The notes below the pieces were generated by a model. That model saw only the letters and a program-made list of their open reading frames with translations. It was not told the DNA's origin and made no database searches. The position numbers and the translations under genes are program-made. From an uncultured Acidobacteriota bacterium (lineage in GTDB: Bacteria > Acidobacteriota > Terriglobia > Bryobacterales > Bryobacteraceae), in the NCBI GenBank assembly GCA_902825945.1, contig CADECY010000011.1, positions 68,132 through 132,131 of the forward strand: DNA of 64,000 nucleotides, written 5' to 3'. Below are positions 19,096 through 26,709 of the stretch, piece after piece; position 1 is the stretch's first letter, and the number at the start of each line of letters is the position of its first letter.

Positions 19096-20001
19096 ATGAA
19101 CAGACGAGAACTGCTGCTGGCCGCCGCGAGCGCGGCCAGCATGCGCGGAGCCACGGCCGCGGGGATCGCACCCATCAAAGTCAACGGCAAGGAGGCGGCG
19201 GCCTTCTATTACGCGCCCGAGTGGGACAAGCCCTTCCTCTATCCGATCCGAACCGTGTCGGGCAAGGTGCTTTCGCGCGGATATCCGGTCGAGAAGATCG
19301 AGGGCGAACAGACGGACCATGTCTGGCATCGCGGCATCTGGTATGGGCACGGAATCGTCAACGGCCAGGATTTTTGGCGTGAACAAGGCCGCGACAAGAC
19401 GTCGCGGCTCATCGTCCAGGGTAGGCCCGCCGTCAAAGCATCGAAGGTCTCCGCGCTCACGTCAATGGTTCCGCCCGATGGCAAAGCGATCGGCTCGATC
19501 CGCCAGGAATTCGCGATCGCCGACAAAGGCAGCCTGCGTTTCATCGACGCGACAATCACCATCCTCGCGGACGAAGGCGTCGCGCTCTCGTTCGGAGACA
19601 CCGACGATGGCGGCTTTGCGTTCCGTCTGAACGACTCGTTCCGCCAGGATCGCGGCGCCAAACTCCGCAATTCGAGTGGACTCGAAGGCACCGAAAAGAT
19701 CTGGGGCAAGCCCGCGCACTGGGTCGACTACTCGGCTGCGGTTGCCGGAACCCGCATGGGCGTTACGATCTTCGACCACCCATCGAACCTGCGTCATCCC
19801 ACCGCCTGGCATGCGCGCGGCTACAGCCTGAACTCGGCGAATCCGTTCGCGTCGAAGAGCTTCAGCAAAGGCAGGGGGCCCGATGGAGCGCACACACTCA
19901 CCGCGGGCGGCAAGCTAGAGTTCCGCTATCGCGTCGTGGTCCACGAAGGAGCGTTCGAGCCGGACGCAATCGAGGCCGAATACAAGAACTGGGCGAAGTA
20001 G
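19096..20001 (+). CDS. PmoA-like (DUF6807) protein with Tat-like leader
   Basis: 301 residues. The leader MNRRELLLAAASAASMRGATAA has a twin arginine. The body matches the family annotated as 'methane oxygenase PmoA' (now DUF6807): YPIRTVSGKVLSRGYP, DHVWHRGIWYGHG, FWREQG, GVTIFDHPSNLRHPTAWHARGY. The name is historical; these soluble proteins are not methane monooxygenase subunits and their reaction is unknown. Family members often sit in sugar-catabolic clusters. The start follows the receptor stop by four bases with GAGG upstream, and its stop is immediately followed by the PSD1 start, so it is part of one operon. Confidence 0.85.
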   Translation: MNRRELLLAAASAASMRGATAAGIAPIKVNGKEAAAFYYAPEWDKPFLYPIRTVSGKVLSRGYPVEKIEGEQTDHVWHRGIWYGHGIVNGQDFWREQGRDKTSRLIVQGRPAVKASKVSALTSMVPPDGKAIGSIRQEFAIADKGSLRFIDATITILADEGVALSFGDTDDGGFAFRLNDSFRQDRGAKLRNSSGLEGTEKIWGKPAHWVDYSAAVAGTRMGVTIFDHPSNLRHPTAWHARGYSLNSANPFASKSFSKGRGPDGAHTLTAGGKLEFRYRVVVHEGAFEPDAIEAEYKNWAK

Positions 20002-22443
20002 ATGTTGCTGCTCGCTGCCGCACTGGCGCTGCCCCCGCCTCCTGCCGTACTCACGCGGAAGTGTGGATCGTGCCACGGCGACGTCAAGAGCGGCGGACTC
20101 TCGATCGCATCCACGGAATCGCTGATCGCGGGCGGTGCTCGCGGACCGGCGATCGTGCCGGGCAACGCCGGCGCGAGTCCTCTGGTGAGATTCATTCGCG
20201 GAGAATCGGCGCCTCGCATGCCTCTCGGCGGGGCGCCACTGACCGATGGGGAGATCGCGGCGATCGAGAAGTGGATCGACGCGTTGCCGCGCACAGAGAC
20301 CGGCGCGGCCCGGCAATGGTGGGCATTCCGCCCCGTGGAATCTCCCGCGGTGCCCGCCTCCACGGACACCTGGGCGCGAAACGAAATCGATCGCTTCGTG
20401 CTCGCCCGGCTCGGATCGAAGCAACTTCGCCCTTCGCCCGAAGCCGGCCGGCGCATGCTCGCGCGGCGCGCTTATCACGATCTCGTGGGACTGCCGCCGA
20501 ACCCGGCCGAGTTGCGCGCGTTCCTCGATGACGCCAGTCCCGATGCGTACGAGAAGCTGATCAACCGGCTGCTCGACGATCCTGGTTTCGGCGAGCGATG
20601 GGGCCGCTACTGGCTCGACCTCGTCCGCTACGCCGACACGCAAGGCTTCGAAGCCGACCGCGAACACTACACGATGTGGCGCTATCGCGACTACGTGATC
20701 CGCTCGTTCCGCAACGACAAACCGTATGATCGCTTCCTCACCGAACAGATCGCGGGAGACGAAATGCCTGGCGCGGGCGAGGATGCCTTGGTGGCAACCG
20801 GCTTCCTGCGCCTCACGCCGCGCTTCGGAACCACGAACGCGCAGCAAGGCCGCCAGATGACGCTCGACGAGATCACGGGCACGGTGGGATCGGCATTTCT
20901 CGGGCTCACGTTCAAATGCGCGCAGTGCCATGATCATCGTTACGATCCGATTCCGCAGCGCGACTTCTATCGGCTGCAGGCGTTTTTCGGGACGATCGAA
21001 ATGGCGGATGTTCGCGTGCCGTATTCCGATCCTGCCGAACTGGCCCGCATGAAAGCCGCGGCGGCCGGAGCACAGGCCAAGCTCGACGCCGCGCAGAAGC
21101 GGTTCGACGAGTACCAGCGCGGGATGATCGAAAGGCTCCGCTCGGCCACTGGGAAACAGGCGCCACCAGCGCGCCCACAAGCAGCGGCGGACGACGAGAT
21201 GCTCGTGGGTGGATTCATCCGCAAGACCACGCCGGAGGTGGCTGACCTCGAGCGGCGGATCACACGCGCGATCGCCAACGGCGTCGTTCCGAATCCAGAC
21301 GACAAGATCTTCACGCTCGACGAGAAGCAGAAATACATCGAGCTACTGAGCTACGTCGACGGCAATCGCGGCGGGCGCGACCTCGGTGTCCACCAGCGCG
21401 AGTTGCGCCGCTATCAGCCTTTCGCGCACGCGGTCCGGAACGTCCCGAACACCGGAGACCGTCCGTTCCTGCCCGTGACGTTCGTGCGGGTGAAGGGCGA
21501 ATTCGACAAGCCGGGTGAGCCGGTCCAGCCCGGATTCCCGCGCGTGATTCTCGGCAAGGACGAAGACGCGGCGCTGACCACCGATCAGTTCGGAAACGTG
21601 CGTGGCTGGCGCATGCCGCTCGCGCAATGGATCACGCACAGGAGCAATCCTCTCACCGCGCGTGTGATGGTGAATCGCGTATGGCAACACCTGTTCGGCG
21701 CGGGCATCGTCGCAACGCCCTCCGACTTCGGCCGCAATGGCGCCACGCCCACCCATCCGGAATTGCTCGATTGGCTGGCCGCGCGTTTCATGGAAGATGG
21801 CTGGAGCGTGAAGAAGACGATCCGCCGGATCATGCTATCGGCTGCCTATCGCCAAACCTCCATCCGCGCCGGTGAACGCGAGGTTCGCGAAGATCCGGAC
21901 AACGCGCTCCTGTGGCGTCAGAATCGGCGCCGGCTCGAGGGAGACATCGTTCGGGACATGGTGCTCCATCGAACCGGATCGTTGAACATGGACGCTGGCG
22001 GTCCCGGTGTGTTCGTTCCCTTGCCAGCCGCGATGAAAGAGCGGATGACGATCAAGAACATCCCGAGTTGGACTCCAACGGAAGGGCCCGAGGCGAACCG
22101 GCGGTCGGTCTACGTCTTCCAGCGGCGCCAACTGGAAGTACCGTTCCTCTCGACGTTCGACGCTCCGGTCCTGCAATTTTCGTGCGAACGCCGCACCGCC
22201 TCCACCACTGCGCTCCAGGCTCTCACGCTCCTCAACGACGAACTGGTGGTGAAGCACTCCGCCGCGATGGCGGAACGTTTGCAGGCCCGCGCTTCCTCGC
22301 GTGAAGAGCAGGTGGCAAGGGCGTTCGAACAGATCCTCGGGCGCGAGCCATCCGCCAAGGAAAAGGCAGAGGCGTTGGCGCTGCCGCTGGCGAGTCTGTG
22401 CCGCTTGCTGCTCAACACGAACGAGGTGCTCTATGTCGACTGA
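20002..22443 (+). CDS. PSD1 / DUF1549-DUF1553 protein with cytochrome c domain
   Basis: 813 residues. Short signal peptide, heme motif CGSCH (residues 21-25), a likely axial Met in APRMPLGG (about 74), then DUF1549 with CAQCHDHRYDP, a charged coiled linker (about 350-420) and DUF1553 (NRVWQHLFGAGIV, THPELLDWLA, ASTTALQALTLLNDE). It is more divergent from the 6110 copy than that copy is from the 14039 copy. The start directly abuts the DUF6807 stop. Expected to act in the periplasm or outer envelope with the downstream DUF1501 protein. Confidence 0.9.
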   Translation: MLLLAAALALPPPPAVLTRKCGSCHGDVKSGGLSIASTESLIAGGARGPAIVPGNAGASPLVRFIRGESAPRMPLGGAPLTDGEIAAIEKWIDALPRTETGAARQWWAFRPVESPAVPASTDTWARNEIDRFVLARLGSKQLRPSPEAGRRMLARRAYHDLVGLPPNPAELRAFLDDASPDAYEKLINRLLDDPGFGERWGRYWLDLVRYADTQGFEADREHYTMWRYRDYVIRSFRNDKPYDRFLTEQIAGDEMPGAGEDALVATGFLRLTPRFGTTNAQQGRQMTLDEITGTVGSAFLGLTFKCAQCHDHRYDPIPQRDFYRLQAFFGTIEMADVRVPYSDPAELARMKAAAAGAQAKLDAAQKRFDEYQRGMIERLRSATGKQAPPARPQAAADDEMLVGGFIRKTTPEVADLERRITRAIANGVVPNPDDKIFTLDEKQKYIELLSYVDGNRGGRDLGVHQRELRRYQPFAHAVRNVPNTGDRPFLPVTFVRVKGEFDKPGEPVQPGFPRVILGKDEDAALTTDQFGNVRGWRMPLAQWITHRSNPLTARVMVNRVWQHLFGAGIVATPSDFGRNGATPTHPELLDWLAARFMEDGWSVKKTIRRIMLSAAYRQTSIRAGEREVREDPDNALLWRQNRRRLEGDIVRDMVLHRTGSLNMDAGGPGVFVPLPAAMKERMTIKNIPSWTPTEGPEANRRSVYVFQRRQLEVPFLSTFDAPVLQFSCERRTASTTALQALTLLNDELVVKHSAAMAERLQARASSREEQVARAFEQILGREPSAKEKAEALALPLASLCRLLLNTNEVLYVD

Positions 22444-23869
22444 GCCATTTGTGTTGTCGCGCCGCGAATACCTGAGCCGTTGTTGGAACGGCATTGGATC
22501 AGTCGCGCTGGCCAACCTTCTCTCATCCGAAAACGCTCACGCCGCGCCGGACCCGATGAGCCCGCGCAAGCCGCATTTCTCCCCGAAAGCGGCAAACGTC
22601 ATCCTGCTGTTCATGTCGGGTGGTGTGAGCCAGGTGGACACGTTCGAGTACAAACCCGCGCTCCAGAAATTCGCGGGAAAGCGCCTGCCGATGCCCGCTC
22701 ACGTCCAAGGCGAAATCAAGAGCTTTCTCTCGCGTCCGCACGGGGCGGTGCCGCCCGTCGCACCGTTTCGAAAAGCCGGCGAATCAGGCCGCGATCTCTC
22801 GACGATGTTCGAGCACTTCGGCGATGTGATCGACGATCTCGCGTTCGTGCACGGCGTCGAGGTCGACAACAACAACCACGGGCCCGCGACGCTCCACGTC
22901 AACACCGGTTCGGTGCTGCAGGGCAGCCCGTCGGCGGGATCGTGGGTCACCTACGGGCTCGGGTCGGAGAACCGGAACCTGCCCGGATACGTCGTGCTGC
23001 ACGATCCGAGGGGAGGCCCCGTCAACGGACCCGCTGTTTGGGGCGCCGGATACTTGCCCGGCGCGTTCCAGGGAACGGCGTTCCGCCCCGAGGGAACACC
23101 GGTGCTGAATCTCGAATCACCGAAGGGTGTGACGCGAGAACAGGCTCGCACCGAACTCGATTTCCTGCAGCGAATGAATCGCGAGCATGCCTCGGCGCGC
23201 ACACAGGCCGGTGACCTCGAAGCTCGCATCGCCGCTTACGAACTCGCTTACCGGATGCAGGCGGAGGCGCCGGATGTGGTCGACATCGGCAAAGAGTCCG
23301 CCGCCACGCGCGCGCTCTACGGAGTGGATGATCCAGTCACGGGCCCCTTCGCCCGGCAGTGCCTGATGGCTCGGCGCATGGTGGAACGCGGAGTTCGCGT
23401 GGTGACGCTCATTCACGGCTGGGAGAACGGCACCTTCAGTTGGGATCACCATTCCGATATCGGCCGTCTGCTTCCGGACCGCATCCGCGAGATCGACAAG
23501 CCGGTTTCGGGCCTCTTGAAGGATCTGAAGAGCCGTGGGCTGTTCTCGAACACGCTCGTCGTCTGGATGTCGGAGATGGGACGCACGCCGTTCAACGAGG
23601 GCGCGGGCCGGGCACAAGGGCGCAATCACAATCAATACGGCATGGTGAGCTGGTTCGCGGGCGCTGGTGTCAAACGCGGCTCGACCGGAGCGTTCACCGA
23701 CGATTTCGGTTTGCAAGCCCGCGAGAACGGGCGCCATATTCGCGACATCCACGCCACGCTGTTGCATTTGCTCGGGCTCGATCACCTGCGGCTGACACAT
23801 CTTCACGAGGGCCGCTACAAACGCCTCACCGACGTAGGCGGCACCGTGATCAAGGAAATTTTGGCATGA
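22433..23869 (+). CDS. DUF1501 domain protein with Tat leader (third copy)
   Basis: About 478 residues. ATG 22433 overlaps the PSD1 end by 11 bases and is preceded by GAGG; the Tat leader (SRREYLSRCWNGIG) begins eight residues later. Core motifs: NVILLFMSGGVSQVDTFEYKP, GSWVTYGLGSENRNLPG, LIHGWENGTFSWDHH and WMSEMGRTPFNEG. This copy differs from the other two in the C-terminal half (NHNQYGMVSWFAGAG), so it may use a different substrate. It overlaps the serine hydrolase start (ATGA), showing coupled translation. Confidence 0.88.
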   Translation: MSTEPFVLSRREYLSRCWNGIGSVALANLLSSENAHAAPDPMSPRKPHFSPKAANVILLFMSGGVSQVDTFEYKPALQKFAGKRLPMPAHVQGEIKSFLSRPHGAVPPVAPFRKAGESGRDLSTMFEHFGDVIDDLAFVHGVEVDNNNHGPATLHVNTGSVLQGSPSAGSWVTYGLGSENRNLPGYVVLHDPRGGPVNGPAVWGAGYLPGAFQGTAFRPEGTPVLNLESPKGVTREQARTELDFLQRMNREHASARTQAGDLEARIAAYELAYRMQAEAPDVVDIGKESAATRALYGVDDPVTGPFARQCLMARRMVERGVRVVTLIHGWENGTFSWDHHSDIGRLLPDRIREIDKPVSGLLKDLKSRGLFSNTLVVWMSEMGRTPFNEGAGRAQGRNHNQYGMVSWFAGAGVKRGSTGAFTDDFGLQARENGRHIRDIHATLLHLLGLDHLRLTHLHEGRYKRLTDVGGTVIKEILA

Positions 23870-24903
23870 TGCCCACCTTCGGGTTGCTCCTGATGGCCGA
23901 TCCCTCCGCGCTCGCCGGGTTCCTCGATCAAGCCGCGCGCGACAGCCACGTGCCGGGCGTGGTCGTGATGATCCAGCGCGACGGCAAGACCGTCTTCCAA
24001 CACTCGGCCGGATTCGCGGATCTGGAATCGAAACGCCCGATGCGCGTTGATGACATCTTCATGATGGCGTCGACCTCGAAGCCGGTGTCGGCGACAGCGA
24101 TCCTCACGCTCGTGGATCAGAAGAAGCTGTCGCTCGACGACCCGGTGAAGAAGTTCCTTCCGGAATTCGTGGGCACCTCCACCGTGCGGCAGCTGTTGTC
24201 GCATACCTCGGGCGTTTTCGGAAACACGCCCGTGCAACCGCGTTTGAAGCTGATCCGCGACTTCGACAAGACGCTCGCTGAAGCGGTCGATGGAATCGTG
24301 CACGAGCCTTTGGCCTACGATCCCGGAACGAAGTACATCTACGGTGGCGCGTCGTTCTGTGTCGCCGGCCGCATCGCGGAAAAGATCACCGGCGAAGAGT
24401 TCGACCGCTTCGCGGCGCGCGCGGTGTTCCGGCCGCTCGGAATGAAAGAGACGGTGTTCCGGACCAAACGCGACCTCACGGCGCGGATTCCGAAGCTCTA
24501 CAAACACGAATCCAGCAAATGGATCGAAACACCCGCGGCGATGGACCGGCCGGGACAACGCGGCCCGCGTCCGGACGGCTTCATCCTTGTGGCGGGCGGC
24601 ATCTACTCGACCGCCGCCGATATGTTGAAGTTCGCGCAACTCCACCTCGACGGCGGACGCAAGATCCTGTCGCGCGCGATGATCGACGAGATGCGGAAGA
24701 AGCAGACCGGCGCATTGAAAGAGAATTACGGGCTCGGCTGGCAGCTTGCCGCCGATGGCTCGGTGTCGCACGGCGGCGCCTACGGCACGCTGCTCTACGT
24801 GGATCCAACACGGAACGCGGCGGCTGTCGTGATGACGCAAACCACGGGCGCGGCGAAGTTCCAGGCCGCGGCCCGGAAGAAGATTCAGGAGTTTCTGCAA
24901 TGA
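23866..24903 (+). CDS. Serine hydrolase, beta-lactamase class C-related
   Basis: 345 residues. The SxxK nucleophile motif is STSK (residues 69-72) and the third motif is HGG (VSHGGAYG). The middle YxN motif reads YGG, so the usual Asn is missing. Related proteins include D-aminopeptidases, esterases and PBP-like enzymes; a true beta-lactamase role is unlikely in this operon. ATG 23866 overlaps the DUF1501 stop. The N-terminus (MMPTFGLLLMADPSA) is only a weak export signal. It may cleave an ester or amide bond in the imported substrate; this is inference from position. Confidence 0.83.
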   Translation: MMPTFGLLLMADPSALAGFLDQAARDSHVPGVVVMIQRDGKTVFQHSAGFADLESKRPMRVDDIFMMASTSKPVSATAILTLVDQKKLSLDDPVKKFLPEFVGTSTVRQLLSHTSGVFGNTPVQPRLKLIRDFDKTLAEAVDGIVHEPLAYDPGTKYIYGGASFCVAGRIAEKITGEEFDRFAARAVFRPLGMKETVFRTKRDLTARIPKLYKHESSKWIETPAAMDRPGQRGPRPDGFILVAGGIYSTAADMLKFAQLHLDGGRKILSRAMIDEMRKKQTGALKENYGLGWQLAADGSVSHGGAYGTLLYVDPTRNAAAVVMTQTTGAAKFQAAARKKIQEFLQ

Positions 24904-25910
24904 CCATCACCCGAATGACCCGGCGCGGAGCGCTGCGAATGGCTGGCCTGAGCGCGCTCGCGCTGAATGCGGGCGCGGCGCCTTCCGGGCGGCCTCTACG
25001 CGGCATCTTTCCGATCGCGCAGACCCCCTTTCACGACAACGGCGAACTCGACATCGAGACTCTCGTGAAGCAACTCGAGTTCATCCACAAGGGCGGTGTG
25101 CACGGATACGTGTGGCCGCAGTTGGCGAGCGAATGGTCGACCCTCACCGAGCCCGAGCGCCGCAAGGGAGCCGAAGCGCTCGTCTCCGCGGGCAAGAAGC
25201 TGAAGCCGGCAATCGTGATCGGCGTGCAAGGTCCGGACGCGGACACCGCGGTTCGATACGCCAAGCACGCGCATGAGACCGGTGCCGATGCCGTGATCGC
25301 GCTGCCGCCGCCGGGCCAGCCGTCGCCACAGCAGACGCTTGCCTATTACAAGCAGATCGGCACAGCGACACCGCTGCCGTTGTTCGTGCAAGCTGTCGGC
25401 AACATGAGTGTCGAGTTCATCATCGAGATGTGGAAGCAGGTACCGACGCTCAAGCTGATCAAGGACGAAGCGGGCGAACCGTTGATGCGGGTGGCGGGCC
25501 TGCGCGAGAAGTCGAATGACGATATCAAGGTGTTCACCGGCGCGCATGGACGCACGCTGATTGACGAGATGTTCCGCGGGACTTCGGGTAGCATGCCCGC
25601 GACCGGCTTCGCCGACATCTACGCGTCGGTCTGGGATCTCTGGCAGGCGGGCAAACACAAGAAGGCGATGGACCTGTTCGGCAAGGCGTTGCTGTTCATC
25701 ACCGAGGTACAGGTCTACGGAATCGTGTCGCTCAAGTACATCCTCGAGCTACGCGGAGTCTTCAAGAATCACAATATGCGCCGGGCCAGCGGAGCCGCGG
25801 GCAGCATGCTGGCGGCCGGTGGCCTGCAGGAGCGGGCGCAATTGGATGAGAAAGGCATGCAGATGCTGAAGCAGATGGTCGAGTTCGCCAAGCCGCACTT
25901 CCGCGCGTAG
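24900..25910 (+). CDS. Dihydrodipicolinate synthase family aldolase with Tat-like leader
   Basis: 336 residues. The leader TRRGALRMAGLSALALNAGAAP is a twin-arginine signal, which is unusual for this normally cytoplasmic family. The TIM barrel has the Schiff-base lysine (LKLIKDEAGEP, Lys188). The DapA TTGE motif is replaced by PQLASEW, and the catalytic Tyr of the YNVP motif is replaced (LFVQAVGN). It is therefore not lysine-pathway DapA, but perhaps a lyase or aldolase for a sugar acid or other 2-oxo acid. ATG 24900 overlaps the hydrolase stop (ATGA). It is the last gene of the rightward operon. Confidence 0.83.
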   Translation: MTITRMTRRGALRMAGLSALALNAGAAPSGRPLRGIFPIAQTPFHDNGELDIETLVKQLEFIHKGGVHGYVWPQLASEWSTLTEPERRKGAEALVSAGKKLKPAIVIGVQGPDADTAVRYAKHAHETGADAVIALPPPGQPSPQQTLAYYKQIGTATPLPLFVQAVGNMSVEFIIEMWKQVPTLKLIKDEAGEPLMRVAGLREKSNDDIKVFTGAHGRTLIDEMFRGTSGSMPATGFADIYASVWDLWQAGKHKKAMDLFGKALLFITEVQVYGIVSLKYILELRGVFKNHNMRRASGAAGSMLAAGGLQERAQLDEKGMQMLKQMVEFAKPHFRA

Positions 25911-25917
25911 TCACGGC

Positions 25918-26709
25918 TCAGGGGATGATCGTGAAGTTCGTCGTGCCCGTCGTGATGTTCGACCATGGGCCCCAGCCGGCATCGGAATCCGGCGTGCACT
26001 GACCCGCGTTCGAAGAGGGGCACGCGCGCACGATTGCCTGGTGCAACGCGCTCGACGTGACAGAAAGCGACGTATCGATGAAAAGGCCCGGCGTCACTCC
26101 CGTCAGCACGGCCGCCGAACTTCCCTGGCGCGCCACGTAGTATTGATACCGCACCGCGTCCGGAATCGGCGACCACGCCAACCGGAACCCTCCCTGTTTG
26201 AACGTCGAATTATGCGTGGGCGATGTGATGAGGGGTGCGGTCGCGCTCGTCCCGCCGACCATGAAGCCCGAGGCTGGTCCCGTCACCGTGTTGCCATTCT
26301 GCGTGGCGAACACCAGCGCGTCATAGCGCCGCCCCTCCGCCCGCAGGAACGCGCCGTAGAAGTTGTTCTTCGTGATCACGTCGAGCGCCGGACCGTCGCG
26401 CGACAGATCGCCGACATAGAGCCGGTAGTCCGTGTTCGACCCATTGTCGCCCGCGATCCGGCTCCAACTAATCGTGATGTTCGGGCCATCGGCGACCACC
26501 ACCGGCATTGGCGTCGCCACGATGGGCACGTTCGGACTCGCTCCAGTGGGATTGACCGCAAGCGTCGCGGCCGGTCCGCATCCGTCACCGTTGCACGCGT
26601 TCAACACAACTGTCGCCGCTCCCGCCGGAACCTGGAGCGAAACGTTCGGCGCCAAGACCTGCTTGGCCGCGACGGTGAGCGCGCCGCCTCCGGGTCCGGA
26701 CTGGGCTGG
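25918..26709 (-). pseudogene. Out-of-frame C-terminal part of the SBBP/BACON secreted protein
   Basis: This stretch continues the protein encoded at 26601-29897, but in a different frame. It holds two more fibronectin-III-like segments (GPNITISWSRIAGDNGSNTDYRLYVG; GFRLAWSPIPDAVRYQYYVA) that follow naturally from the earlier NLTWNPVTNADLYRVQVV. There is no plausible start codon or ribosome site of its own near 26.7 kb. The two frames can be joined by one inserted base between about 26685 and 26712, within a CCGGACCCGGAGGC-like GC run. It is either a sequencing/assembly slip or a real frameshift that removes the last two domains. Confidence 0.7.

Noticed and set aside
23866..24903. Calling the serine hydrolase a beta-lactamase resistance gene
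   Set aside because: The YxN motif is YGG and the operon is catabolic; it fits the broad class C-related hydrolase family better.
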